Assembly (NCBI GenBank): GCA_001314655.1
Contig: LJSF01000022.1
Location: 1 to 64,000, forward strand
Origin: Rhodobacteraceae bacterium HLUCCA08
Lineage (GTDB): Bacteria; Pseudomonadota; Alphaproteobacteria; Rhodobacterales; Rhodobacteraceae
Direction: 5' to 3'
DNA: 64,000 nt
Made by a program: the position numbers and the translations under genes. Shown one piece after another: positions 52,337 through 61,804 of the stretch (position 1 is the stretch's first letter; each line of letters opens with the position of its first letter). The notes under the pieces were generated by a model. It did not search any database. It had not been told where the DNA came from and was given only the letters and a program-made list of their open reading frames with translations.

Positions 52337-55300
52337 CAGGCGCCGGCACCCCCACCCCCCCCGGCGGCCCCGAGGTGCAGACCACGCGCGCCGCGCCGCC
52401 CCCGGGCTATGCGGAGCTTTGCGTCACCTCCAACTTCACCTTCCTGACCGGCGCCTCGCATCCCGAGGAACTGGTCACCCGCGCCGCCGAACTGGGGCTC
52501 GAGGCGATCGCCATCACCGACCGCAACAGCCTGGCCGGCGTGGTCCGCGCCTGGACCGCCCTGCGCGAATTGCGCCGCACCGCCGAGGACGCCCTGCCGA
52601 TCCGCTCGCATCAGCGCATCGACCCCTCGGCGCGGCGCGCCATGCAGGACGGCGCCCCCCTGCCCCGGCCCGCCGCGCCGCGCCTGCCGCGGCTGATCGT
52701 CGGCTGCCGGCTGGTGCTGACCGACAGCCCGGTCCAGTGGGTCGCCCTGCCGACCGACCGCGCCGCCTATCAGCGCCTGACCCGGCTGCTGACCCTGGGC
52801 AAGCGACGGGCGGACAAGGGCGATTGCCGGCTGACGCATCGCGATGTGCTGGACGGGGCCGCGGGGATGATCCTGATCGCCCTGCCCCCGCCCGACCGCC
52901 CCGAAACGGCCGCGCCGCATGTCCAGGCGATGCGCCGGCGCTATCCGGGCCATGTCCACCTGGGCGCCGCGCCGCGCTATGACGGCAGCGACGACGCCTG
53001 GCTGGCCCGCTGCGCCCGGCTGGCCCAGCGGGTCTCGGCGCCGATGGTGGCATTGGGCGACGTGCTGATGCATCGCGCCCATCGCCGCCGCCTGGCCGAC
53101 GTGCTGACCTGCCTGCGCGAACACATCACCATCGACCGGATCGGCACCCGCGCCCTGCCCAATGGCGAACGCCGGCTCAAGGGCGCCGCCGACATGGCCC
53201 GGATGTTCCGCGCCCATCCCGCCGCCCTGCGCCGCAGCACCGAAATCGCCGCCCGCTGCGCCTTCGACCTGTCCGAGCTCAGCTACGATTACCCCGACGA
53301 GGTATCGGGCGATGAACCGCCCCAGGCCCGGCTGGAACGTCTGACCTGGCAGGGGCTGGCCCGCCGTTGCCCCGAGGGCCTGCCCGACCGGTTCCGCGCC
53401 ATGGCCGAAAAGGAGCTGCGCCTGGTCGCCGATCTGGGCTTCGCCGCCTATTTCCTGACCGTCCACGACATCGTGCAACATGCCCGTTCGATCGGCATCC
53501 TGTGCCAGGGGCGCGGCTCGGCCGCCAATTCGATCCTGTGCTGGGCACTGGCGATCACCGATGTCTCCCCCGACCAGATCACCATGGTCTTCGAACGCTT
53601 CGTATCGAAATACCGGGGCGAGCCGCCGGATATCGACGTCGATTTCGAACATGAACGGCGCGAAGAGGTGATCCAGCACATCTATGCCAAATACGGCCGC
53701 CACCGCGCCGGCCTTTGTGCGACGGTGATCCATTTCCGCGCCCGCGCCGCGATCCGCGAGGTGGGCAAGGTGATGGGCCTGTCCCAGGACGTCACCGCCG
53801 GGCTGGCCGGCCAGATCTGGGGCATGTCCGGCAAGGGCGCCGACCCGGAGCGGATGCGCGAGATGGGCCTCGACCCCGCCGACCGGCGGCTGGCCCAGAC
53901 CATCGACCTGATCGCCGAGATCATCGGCTTTCCCCGCCACCTGTCCCAGCATGTGGGCGGCTTCGTCATCACCCGCGGCCGGCTGGACGAGCTGTGCCCG
54001 ATCGAGAACGCGGCGATGGAGGATCGCACGATCATCGAATGGGACAAGGACGACATCGACGCGCTGGGGATCCTCAAGGTCGATATCCTGGGCCTCGGCA
54101 TGCTGACCTGCATCCGCAAGGCCTTCGACCTGATGGAGGCGCACCAGGGCGCCCGCCCGACGCTCGACACGATCCCGCAAGAGGATCGCGACACCTACGA
54201 CATGCTCTGTGTCGCCGATGCGGTGGGGGTGTTCCAGGTCGAAAGCCGGGCGCAGATGAACTTTCTGCCCCGGATGCGGCCGCGCACCTTCTACGACCTG
54301 GTGATCGAGGTCGCCATCGTCCGGCCCGGCCCGATCCAGGGCGGCATGGTGCACCCCTATATCAACCGCCGCCAGGGGCGCGAAGCGGTGTCCTTTCCGT
54401 CGAAAGCGCTGGAGGGCGTGCTGGGCAAGACCCTGGGCGTGCCGCTGTTCCAGGAACAGGCGATGCAGATCGCCGTGGTCGGCGCCGGCTTTTCCCCCGA
54501 AGAGGCCGACCGGCTGCGCCGATCCCTGGCCACCTTCCGCAAGATGGGCACGATCGGCAGCTTCCGCGACCGCTTCGTCAGCGGCATGCTGGAGCGCGGC
54601 TATGACCGCGCCTTCGCCGAGCAATGTTTCGGCCAGATCGAAGGCTTCGGCGAATACGGCTTTCCCGAAAGCCACGCCGCGGCCTTTGCCCTGCTGGTCT
54701 ATGTCTCGGCCTGGCTGAAACGGCACCACCCGGCGATCTTCGCCTGTGCGCTGCTGAATTCCCAGCCGATGGGCTTTTACGCCCCGGCCCAGATCGTCCG
54801 CGACGCGCGCGAGCACGGGATCGAGGTCCGGCCGATCTGCGTCAATGCCAGCGGCTGGGACAACAGGCTGGAACGGCGCGCCGACGGGGCGCTGGCCCTG
54901 CGGCTGGGGTTCCGGCAGATCAAGGGGTTCCGCCAGGACGATGCCGACTGGATCGTGGCCGCCCGCGGCAACGGCTATCGCGACCCGCAAGGGGTCTGGC
55001 TGCGCGCCGGGATCGGCCCCGCGGTGCTGGAACGGCTGGCCGAGGCCGATGCCTTTGCCGATATCGGGCTGACCCGCCGCGACGCCCTGTGGCAGGTGCG
55101 GGCGATCCGCGGCCAGGCGCCCCTGCCGCTGTTCGACGACCCGCTGGACGGCGAGGGGATCGACGAGCCGGAGGTGATCCTGCCGCCGATGCATCTGGGC
55201 GAAGAGGTGGTGGAGGATTACGTCTCGACCCGCCTGACCCTGCGCGCCCATCCGATGGAGCTGCTGCGGCCCGGGCTTGGCGCGCTGACCCCCCATGCGG

Positions 55301-55713
55301 ACCTGGCGACGGCCCCGCCGGGCCGGGTCACGGTGGCCGGGCTGGTCATCACCCGCCAGCGGCCCGGCACGGCCTCGGGCGTGATCTTCCTGACGCTGGA
55401 GGACGAAACCGGGGTCAGCAACATCGTCGTCTGGCCCAGGCTGTTCGAGGCCCATCGCCGCGCGGTGATGGGCGGCCGGCTGCTGCGGGTCACCGGCCAC
55501 CTGCAGCGCGAGGGCATGGTGGTGCACCTGATCGCGCAGGCGGTCGAGGATATCTCGGGCCGGCTGGCCGAGCTGGGCCACCCGATGGACGACGCGGTGG
55601 GCATCACCAACCCCGCCGCCGACGAGGCCCCCCGCCCGGCGCGCCCGGCGCGCAGCGTCCGCCACCCGCGCGACCAGGCCAAGGTGCTGTTTCCCAGCCG
55701 GGATTTTCACTAG
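52333..55713 (+). CDS. dnaE2: error-prone DNA polymerase III alpha subunit DnaE2
   Basis: A 1126-residue C-family polymerase. The N-terminal PHP domain begins CVTSNFTFLTGASHPEELV with AIAITDRNSLAG, the catalytic palm has PPDIDVDFEHERREE (near residue 435) and LKVDILGLGML, and the C-terminal OB domain is RVTVAGLVITRQRPGTA. It carries out mutagenic translesion synthesis with ImuA and ImuB after DNA damage. The ATG at 52333 overlaps imuB (ATGA); the frame is open to 52201 but that part lies in imuB. Confidence 0.96.
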   Translation: MTGAGTPTPPGGPEVQTTRAAPPPGYAELCVTSNFTFLTGASHPEELVTRAAELGLEAIAITDRNSLAGVVRAWTALRELRRTAEDALPIRSHQRIDPSARRAMQDGAPLPRPAAPRLPRLIVGCRLVLTDSPVQWVALPTDRAAYQRLTRLLTLGKRRADKGDCRLTHRDVLDGAAGMILIALPPPDRPETAAPHVQAMRRRYPGHVHLGAAPRYDGSDDAWLARCARLAQRVSAPMVALGDVLMHRAHRRRLADVLTCLREHITIDRIGTRALPNGERRLKGAADMARMFRAHPAALRRSTEIAARCAFDLSELSYDYPDEVSGDEPPQARLERLTWQGLARRCPEGLPDRFRAMAEKELRLVADLGFAAYFLTVHDIVQHARSIGILCQGRGSAANSILCWALAITDVSPDQITMVFERFVSKYRGEPPDIDVDFEHERREEVIQHIYAKYGRHRAGLCATVIHFRARAAIREVGKVMGLSQDVTAGLAGQIWGMSGKGADPERMREMGLDPADRRLAQTIDLIAEIIGFPRHLSQHVGGFVITRGRLDELCPIENAAMEDRTIIEWDKDDIDALGILKVDILGLGMLTCIRKAFDLMEAHQGARPTLDTIPQEDRDTYDMLCVADAVGVFQVESRAQMNFLPRMRPRTFYDLVIEVAIVRPGPIQGGMVHPYINRRQGREAVSFPSKALEGVLGKTLGVPLFQEQAMQIAVVGAGFSPEEADRLRRSLATFRKMGTIGSFRDRFVSGMLERGYDRAFAEQCFGQIEGFGEYGFPESHAAAFALLVYVSAWLKRHHPAIFACALLNSQPMGFYAPAQIVRDAREHGIEVRPICVNASGWDNRLERRADGALALRLGFRQIKGFRQDDADWIVAARGNGYRDPQGVWLRAGIGPAVLERLAEADAFADIGLTRRDALWQVRAIRGQAPLPLFDDPLDGEGIDEPEVILPPMHLGEEVVEDYVSTRLTLRAHPMELLRPGLGALTPHADLATAPPGRVTVAGLVITRQRPGTASGVIFLTLEDETGVSNIVVWPRLFEAHRRAVMGGRLLRVTGHLQREGMVVHLIAQAVEDISGRLAELGHPMDDAVGITNPAADEAPRPARPARSVRHPRDQAKVLFPSRDFH

Positions 55714-56232
55714 GGACGACACCGGCGCGGACTCAAGGGCGACACCCGCCGCGCATCGCCGGGCCGCCCCACGGCACGGCGATAGGGCAAAGCCAGGCAC
55801 ATCGCTCGGGCGGAGCGCGCCAGTTGCCGGGATAAACCGCTATGAACACCTGTCCCGATCGCCGCGCCGCGGCCCGCCGATGCGCGGCGACACGACGCCT
55901 TCGATCGCATCCCTTGCGCAACGCGCCACCGCCGCTTGCACCGACGGATGCATCTTGGCCCCCAATGCAAAATCCGCACCTTCATTGGCCCGTATACGGC
56001 AGCCTCCCGGCAAGATACCAAGCGCTTGCGCAAGTCCCACCGCCTCGGTCGCGCGCGACTGATCGATCGGGCTGGCCGGCCAGGACAATCACCTGATCGC
56101 CCAATGCCACCGCGCTCGGCATCCCCGGCGACACCCGCCCGGCCCCGTCGTCACCAGCAAGCCCGGCCACCGGGCCGGGGCCGGTCGCCAGGACCCCAGG
56201 GGCTTGGCCAGACACATGATCGCGGGCGTTCT
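55714..56232. other. gene-poor region between dnaE2 and putA
   Basis: About 520 bases without an intact gene. Six short frames cover it, none convincing alone. The only hint of a gene is the broken minus-strand reading at 55840-56217, listed separately. No promoter or repeat element stands out. Confidence 0.5.
55840..56217 (-). pseudogene. possible broken small gene starting MCLAKPLG
   Basis: An ATG at 56215-56217 opens MCLAKPLG, the type of N-terminus seen in HypC/HupF chaperones (MCLAIP). The frame then loses coding character. A neighbouring frame continues with VLATGPGPVAGLAGDDGAGR and ALGDQVIVLAGQPDRS, and a third with ATEAVGLAQALGILPGG to a stop at 55840. The three pieces together could be one small protein broken by two frameshifts. 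No ribosome-binding site was seen and the HypC resemblance is weak, so chance cannot be excluded. Confidence 0.2.
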
Positions 56233-56261
56233 GCCGCGGGCGAAACGATGGCGCCCGCGGC
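56233..56261 (-). terminator. hairpin downstream of putA
   Basis: A perfect 10-bp stem, GCCGCGGGCG (56233-56242) against CGCCCGCGGC (56252-56261), with a 9-nt loop, 23 bp after the putA stop. It has no U tract, so it may be a weak terminator or a transcript-stabilising structure. Confidence 0.5.
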
Positions 56262-56284
56262 CCGTCCAGCGCGGATCGGCCGGT

Positions 56285-59200
56285 TCAGGCGGCCCCGGCC
56301 AGAAGCGCGGCATTGCCCCCGGCGGCGGTGGTATCGACGCACAGATGCCGTTCATGGGCGACATGCGCCATATCCGGCATCGCGGTGATCAGCGGCAGGA
56401 TCGGGCCGGTCCGGGCCGCCAGCGCCCGGGCCAGCGCCCGCGCGGTATCGCCGTCGCCCCACCACAGCACGGCCGAAACCCCCTCCAGATCGGTCAGGAC
56501 GGCCGGGTCGAGCATGCCACCGGCAACCGCCGCCAGCCCGCCGAGGGCGCGCACGGCCTGCGCCTGTGCCTCGGCCGCCTCGGCGCCCGGGCCCAGGCAC
56601 AGGATCGGCGGCCGGGCGATCAGCGACAGGCGGTTCAGCTCTCCGGTCGGGCCGGGCAGCAGGTGTTCGCCCAGCCGCAGCTCTTGCCCCGGGGACAGCG
56701 CCGCCCGCAGCGCCGCGAGATCCGCCGGCCCGTCCCAGGCGCCGGCCGCACCGCCAGGGTCGGGCGCCGCAAAGCGCGGCACGTAATGCGGCCCGCCGGC
56801 CTTGGGCCCGGTCCCCGACAGCCCCTCGCCGCCGAAAGGCTGGCTGCCGACGATGGCGCCGATCTGGTTGCGGTTGACATAAAGATTGCCGGCCCGGACC
56901 GCGTCGGTCACCTCCTGCACCCGCGTGTCGATCCGGGTATGCAGCCCGAAGGTCAGGCCGAAGCCGCGGGCGTTGATCGCGCCGATCACCTTGTCGAGGT
57001 CGCGCGCCCGGTAGGTGGCCACATGCAGGACCGGGCCGAAGATCTCGCGCTCCAGCGCCTCGATCCCCGGCACCCGCAGCAGGGTCGGCGCGATGAAGGT
57101 GCCGGTCTGAGGCGCCTGAAGCCGGTGCAGGATATCGGCCTGCCGCGCCTCCAGATAGGCGGCGATATCGGCCCGGGCCTCGGCATCGATCACCGGGCCG
57201 ACATCGGTGGACAGGTGCCAGGGATCGCCGATGGTCAATTCGTCCATCGCGCCCTTCAGCATGGTGACGAACCGCTCGGACACATCCTCCTGCACATAGA
57301 GGCACCGCAAGGCCGAACAGCGCTGGCCGGCCGATTGAAAGGCCGAGGCGACGATGTCGCGCACCGCCTGTTCGGGCAGCGCGGTGCTGTCGACGATCAT
57401 CGCGTTCAGCCCGCCGGTCTCCGCGATCAGCGGCGCGCCGGGGTCGAGGTGTTCGGCCATCGCCCGCCGGATCACCTGCGCGGTCCCGGTCGAGCCGGTA
57501 AAGACCACGCCGTCGATGCGCGCATCGCGGGTCAGCGCCGCGCCCACGGTCGGCCCGTCGCCGGGCAATAGCTGCAGCGCCTCGGCCGGCACCCCGGCCT
57601 TGTGCAGCAGGCGCACCGCAAGGGCGGCGATCAGCGGGGTCTGTTCGGCCGGCTTGGCCAGCACCCCATTGCCCGCGGCCAGCGCCCCGGCGATCTGGCC
57701 GGTGAAGATCGCCAGCGGAAAGTTCCACGGGCTGATCGCGGCGAAGAGGCCCCGCCCTGGGCCGATGAGCCGCGCGCCCTCGTCCGCGTAATAGCGCAGG
57801 AAATCGACCGCCTCGCGCAGCTCGTTCACCGCATCGGGCAGCGCCTTGCCGGCCTCGCGCGCCAGGGTGGCAAAGATCGGCCCGGCCTCGGCCTCATAGA
57901 GGTCGGCCGCCCGGCGCAGTACCGTCGCGCGCGCGGCCGGGTCGGCCGTCCAGGGCCGGGCGGCCTCCAGCGCGGCGGCGACGCAGGCGGCATCGGCCTC
58001 GACCACCTGCGCCAGATCGGCGCCGGTCGCCGGGTTGCGGATCATCCGCGCGGTCCCGCTGACCGGCGCGGCGGTGATCGGCCCGGCCTCGGGCACCGGC
58101 ACCGCCCGCGCGGCCTCGAGCGCCGCCAGCGCCGCGTCGTCGGTCAGGTCGACGCCCGCCGAATTGCGCCGCGCCCCGAACAGGGCCGCCGGCGCCACCA
58201 GCCCGGCCGGGGCCGCCTTGGCCGCGGCAAAGGGATCGGCGGCGATCTCTTCGGGCGGGACATCCTCGTCCACGATCTGGTTGACGAAGCTCGAATTGGC
58301 GCCGTTCTCCAGCAGCCGCCGCACCAGATAGGCCAGCAGGTCGCGATGGGCGCCCACCGGGGCATAGATCCGGCAGCGCCCGCCGCCTTCGCGCAGGACG
58401 ATATCATGCAGCCGCTCGCCCATCCCGTGCAGGCGCTGGAATTCGTAGGCCGCATTGCCCGCCATCGCCTGGATCGCGGCGACCGTATGGGCGTTGTGGG
58501 TGGCGAATTGCGGGTAGATCCGGTCGGCCATGGCGAACAGCTTGCGGGCATTGGCGATATAGCTGACATCGGTCGCGGGCTTGGAGGTGAACAGCGTGAA
58601 ATCCGGCAGCCCCTCGACCTGGGCATGTTTCATCTCGGTGTCCCAATAGGCGCCCTTGACCAGCCGCACCATGATCCGCCGGTCCAGCCGCGTGGCCAGG
58701 GCATGCAGCCAGTCGAGCGTCGCCCCCGCCCGTTTGCCATAGGCCTGCACGACCACGCCGAACCCGTCCCAGCCGGCCAGTTCCGGATCCTCCAGCACCG
58801 CCGCGATGACCTTGAGCGACAGCACCAGCCGGTCCTGTTCCTCGGCGTCGATGTTGAGCCCCATGCCGGCGGCGGCGGCCTGCCGGGCCAGGCCCCGCAC
58901 CACCGGCACCAGCTCGGCCATCACCCGGGCCTCCTGCGCGACCTCGTAGCGCGGATGCAGCGCGCTCAGCTTGATCGAGATGCCGGGATTGCGCGAAACC
59001 TCGGGCTGGGTGCAGCGGGCCGCGATCGCCGTGATCGCGGCGGCGTAGCTGTCGGCATAGCGCGCCGCATCGGCCGCGGTCATCGCCGCCTCGCCCAGCA
59101 TGTCGTAGCTGTAGCTGTATCCCTTCGCCTCCTGCCCCGCCGCGCGGGCCAGCGCCTTGTCGATGCTCTCGCCCAGCACGAATTGCCGGCCCATCTCGCG

Positions 59201-59686
59201 CATCGCCTGCCAGACGGCGGTGCGGATCACCGGCTCTCCCAGCCGCTTGACCAGGCCGCGCAGGGTGCCGGCAAGGCCCGCGCCGGGATCGTCCAGGATG
59301 CGGCCGGTCAGCATCAGCGCCCAGGTCGAGGCATTGACCAGGCTCGACGAGGCCTCGCCCAGGTGGCGGCCCCAATCCGAAGGCGCGATCTTGTCCTCGA
59401 TCAGCGCGTCGATGGTGAAATTGTCCGGCACCCGCAGCATCGCCTCGGCCAGGCACATCAGCGCCACACCCTCCTGGGTCGACAGGCCGTATTCGGCCAG
59501 GAAATGCTCCATCAGCGTGGGCTTGTCCTCGGCCCGGATGCGGGCGACCAGATCGGCGGCGCGGGCGCTGATCGCGGCGCGGGCGGCAGGGTCCAGGGCG
59601 GCCTCTTCGCTCAGCGCTGCCAGCAGCGCCGGCTCATCGGCATGTTTCGCGGCACCGGTCAGGGCGGACAGATCGGGGGCATTCAT
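56285..59686 (-). CDS. putA: bifunctional proline dehydrogenase / glutamate-semialdehyde dehydrogenase
   Basis: A 1133-residue two-step enzyme oxidising proline to glutamate. The FAD-binding proline dehydrogenase barrel has KLSALHPRYE, RLVKGAYWDTEMK and YAPVGAHRDLLAYLVRRLLE. The aldehyde dehydrogenase part has the catalytic Cys near residue 790 (SAGQRCSALR) and the general-base region ETGGLNAMIVDS. A C-terminal domain of about 130 residues follows, as in longer PutA forms. The N-terminal ribbon-helix-helix of E. coli PutA is absent, so regulation falls to the divergent putR. AGGGAG precedes the ATG. Confidence 0.96.
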   Translation of the reverse strand: MNAPDLSALTGAAKHADEPALLAALSEEAALDPAARAAISARAADLVARIRAEDKPTLMEHFLAEYGLSTQEGVALMCLAEAMLRVPDNFTIDALIEDKIAPSDWGRHLGEASSSLVNASTWALMLTGRILDDPGAGLAGTLRGLVKRLGEPVIRTAVWQAMREMGRQFVLGESIDKALARAAGQEAKGYSYSYDMLGEAAMTAADAARYADSYAAAITAIAARCTQPEVSRNPGISIKLSALHPRYEVAQEARVMAELVPVVRGLARQAAAAGMGLNIDAEEQDRLVLSLKVIAAVLEDPELAGWDGFGVVVQAYGKRAGATLDWLHALATRLDRRIMVRLVKGAYWDTEMKHAQVEGLPDFTLFTSKPATDVSYIANARKLFAMADRIYPQFATHNAHTVAAIQAMAGNAAYEFQRLHGMGERLHDIVLREGGGRCRIYAPVGAHRDLLAYLVRRLLENGANSSFVNQIVDEDVPPEEIAADPFAAAKAAPAGLVAPAALFGARRNSAGVDLTDDAALAALEAARAVPVPEAGPITAAPVSGTARMIRNPATGADLAQVVEADAACVAAALEAARPWTADPAARATVLRRAADLYEAEAGPIFATLAREAGKALPDAVNELREAVDFLRYYADEGARLIGPGRGLFAAISPWNFPLAIFTGQIAGALAAGNGVLAKPAEQTPLIAALAVRLLHKAGVPAEALQLLPGDGPTVGAALTRDARIDGVVFTGSTGTAQVIRRAMAEHLDPGAPLIAETGGLNAMIVDSTALPEQAVRDIVASAFQSAGQRCSALRCLYVQEDVSERFVTMLKGAMDELTIGDPWHLSTDVGPVIDAEARADIAAYLEARQADILHRLQAPQTGTFIAPTLLRVPGIEALEREIFGPVLHVATYRARDLDKVIGAINARGFGLTFGLHTRIDTRVQEVTDAVRAGNLYVNRNQIGAIVGSQPFGGEGLSGTGPKAGGPHYVPRFAAPDPGGAAGAWDGPADLAALRAALSPGQELRLGEHLLPGPTGELNRLSLIARPPILCLGPGAEAAEAQAQAVRALGGLAAVAGGMLDPAVLTDLEGVSAVLWWGDGDTARALARALAARTGPILPLITAMPDMAHVAHERHLCVDTTAAGGNAALLAGAA

Positions 59687-59810
59687 CGGCGGGACTCCCT
59701 GGGGTTTCCGGTCCAGTCTACACCAGGGCGGACAGGCGATCGGACCAAATTCTCGTCAGATGCGGTCCTTTGCGCTATTCTGAGGCCCGAAACCGGACGA
59801 AAGGCCCGCC

Positions 59811-60263
59811 ATGGACGCCATCGACAGGAAAATCCTGGCCCATCTGGCCCGCGACGGACGGCTGCCGCTGGCCGAACTGGCGCGCAAGGTCGGCCTGTCG
59901 AAAACCCCGGTCGCGGCCCGGGTGCGGGCGCTGGAGGCGGCCGGCGTGATCACCGGCTACCGCGCCATGCTGGACCCGGGCAAGCTGGGCCTGCCCCATG
60001 TCGCCTTCGCCGAGGTGCGGCTGTCGGACACCCGCAAGGCGGCGCTGGCGGCCTTCAACGACGCGGTGCGCCGGGTGCCGGAAATCGAGGAATGCTACAT
60101 GATCGCCGGCGGCTTCGACTACCTGCTCAAGGTGCGCAGCCGCGACATCGCAGATTACCGGCGGGTGCTGGGCGAAACCATCTCGGCCCTGCCCCATGTC
60201 GCCGCCACCTCGACCTATGTGGCGATGGAGGCGGTGGTGGAACAGGCCCCGGTGACACCCTGA
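59811..60263 (+). CDS. putR: Lrp/AsnC family regulator, proline-responsive PutR type
   Basis: A 150-residue regulator with an N-terminal winged helix (DAIDRKILAHLARDGRLPLAELARKVGLSKTPVAARVRAL, landmarks only) and a RAM domain with GGFDYLLKVRS. Divergence from putA across 124 bp is the arrangement of PutR in rhizobia and relatives, where it activates putA with proline. AAAGG lies ahead of the ATG. The GGACC/GGTCC inverted pair at 59742-59768 in the gap could be part of its site. It converges on gph with a 3-bp gap. Confidence 0.88.
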   Translation: MDAIDRKILAHLARDGRLPLAELARKVGLSKTPVAARVRALEAAGVITGYRAMLDPGKLGLPHVAFAEVRLSDTRKAALAAFNDAVRRVPEIEECYMIAGGFDYLLKVRSRDIADYRRVLGETISALPHVAATSTYVAMEAVVEQAPVTP

Positions 60264-60266
60264 GCG

Positions 60267-60950
60267 TTATCCCGTGGCGCCCGCCGCGAACAGATCCGCC
60301 ACGATGCCGGGCAGCGCGTCGAAATGGTCGAAGGCGCGGGCATGGGGCACGGCCTCGACCGGCGACTTGCGATACCCTTGGGTGAACAGCGCAAAGGGCA
60401 CGCCGGCGCGTTCGGCGGTTTCCGCGTCGACCTCGCTGTCGCCGACATAAAGGCAGGTCGTGACCCCCAGCCGGTCCATAACCGCGCGCAACGGCGCCGG
60501 GTCGGGCTTGCGTTGCGGCAGGCTGTCGCCGCCGATCAGGGCCGAAAAAAGCGGGGTCAGGCCGAAATGGTCCATCACCACCCGGGTCGGGGCGATCGGC
60601 TTGTTGGTGCACAGCCCCAGGGTGAACCCGTCCCGCAGCAACCCGTCAAGCGCCGCGCGCATCCCGGGATAGAGCGTGGTCAGCTCCGGCGCCTGTTCGT
60701 AGCGCCGCAGAAAGGCCTCCAGCAGCCGGTCCTGGGTCGCTTCATCCCCGGGCAGGCCCAGCGCCGCGATCACCCGGCGGATCAGCACCGCCGCGCCATT
60801 GCCGATGAACCCGCGCAGCTGCTCGAAGCCGACCCGGCCCGGGCCCTCGCCGGCCAGCACCGCGTTCACGGCCCGGTGGATATCCGGCGCGCTGTCGATC
60901 AGCGTGCCGTCCAGGTCAAAGACGATGGCCCGCCTCACGCTGCCGTCCAC
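60267..60950 (-). CDS. gph: phosphoglycolate phosphatase (HAD family)
   Basis: A 227-residue HAD hydrolase with motif I FDLDGTLIDS (nucleophile Asp), motif II CTNKP, Lys of KPDPAPLRAVM and motif IV YVGDSEVD. It fits Gph, which hydrolyses 2-phosphoglycolate from DNA repair or Rubisco oxygenation. The GTG at 60948-60950 is the likely start; a GTG at 60938 (giving MRRAIVFDLDGT) is almost as good, and neither has a strong ribosome-binding site. It follows rpe on the same strand, a common pairing. Confidence 0.9.
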   Translation of the reverse strand: MDGSVRRAIVFDLDGTLIDSAPDIHRAVNAVLAGEGPGRVGFEQLRGFIGNGAAVLIRRVIAALGLPGDEATQDRLLEAFLRRYEQAPELTTLYPGMRAALDGLLRDGFTLGLCTNKPIAPTRVVMDHFGLTPLFSALIGGDSLPQRKPDPAPLRAVMDRLGVTTCLYVGDSEVDAETAERAGVPFALFTQGYRKSPVEAVPHARAFDHFDALPGIVADLFAAGATG

Positions 60951-61013
60951 TTGATCGAACAGCCCATCGAGGGGATCTGGTCGCGCGGGCCCGGGGCGAT
61001 GGTCGGCATCGGC

Positions 61014-61715
61014 CTATTCCGCCGCGACCCGGGCGCCCTCGGCGGCGTCGCGGATGGCGCGGATATTGGCGCCGTAAACCTCGGGCGCATCGACCGAGCC
61101 GCCCTTGAACACCGCCGACCCGGCGACGAAACAATCGGCCCCGGCGGCGACCAGCGGGCCCACCGTGACCGGGTCGACCCCGCCATCGACCTGGATATGG
61201 ATCGGGCGGTCGCCGATCATCGCACGCAGCTGGCGCACCTTTTCGATGCTTGCGGGGATGAACCTCTGCCCGCCGAAGCCGGGATTGACGCTCATCACCA
61301 GGACCATGTCGACCAGGTCCAGCAATTCCGAGATCGCGCCGGCGGGCGTGCCGGGGTTCAGGCTGATCCCGGCCTTGCGGCCGGTCGCCCGGATCGCCTG
61401 CAGGGTGCGGTGCGGATGCGGGCCGGCCTCCAGATGGGCGGTGATGATGTCGGCCCCGGCCGCGGCATAGGCCTCGATATAGGGATCGACCGGGGCGATC
61501 ATCAGATGCACATCCATGACCGTTTTCACATGCGGCCGGAACGCCTTCACCGCCGGCGGGCCGAAGGTCAGGTTGGGCACGAAATGGCCGTCCATCACGT
61601 CGACATGGACCCAGTCGGCGCCCTGGTCCTCGATCGCGCGGATCTCGCGGCCGAAATCGGCGAAATCGGCCGAGAGGATGGAGGGGGCGATCTTGATCGA
61701 ACGGTCGAAGGGCAT
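61014..61715 (-). CDS. rpe: ribulose-phosphate 3-epimerase
   Basis: A 233-residue TIM barrel interconverting ribulose 5-phosphate and xylulose 5-phosphate. Metal and catalytic residues are in [48 protein letters not shown] and IQVDGGV. The ATG at 61713-61715 has AGGAGAT upstream and was preferred to the upstream start at 61772. It is followed after 63 bp by gph. Confidence 0.96.
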   Translation of the reverse strand: MPFDRSIKIAPSILSADFADFGREIRAIEDQGADWVHVDVMDGHFVPNLTFGPPAVKAFRPHVKTVMDVHLMIAPVDPYIEAYAAAGADIITAHLEAGPHPHRTLQAIRATGRKAGISLNPGTPAGAISELLDLVDMVLVMSVNPGFGGQRFIPASIEKVRQLRAMIGDRPIHIQVDGGVDPVTVGPLVAAGADCFVAGSAVFKGGSVDAPEVYGANIRAIRDAAEGARVAAE

Positions 61716-61804
61716 GGCGGGATCTCCTGTGCGGGGTCCGGTTACGGCCCCGGGGGGGTGGGCGTCAAGCACGCGCGGGCGGTTTTCGCACCCGTTCCGG
61801 GCGC

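Noticed and set aside
52243-55800. A 1185-codon minus-strand open frame opposite dnaE2
   Set aside because: dnaE2 has all its expected motifs on the plus strand; the antisense frame is long only because stop codons are rare in this base composition.
59742-59768. GGACC/GGTCC inverted pair between putA and putR as a PutR site
   Set aside because: The arms are only 5 bp with 17 nt between them; expected by chance often enough in GC-rich DNA, so it is mentioned but not listed as a feature.
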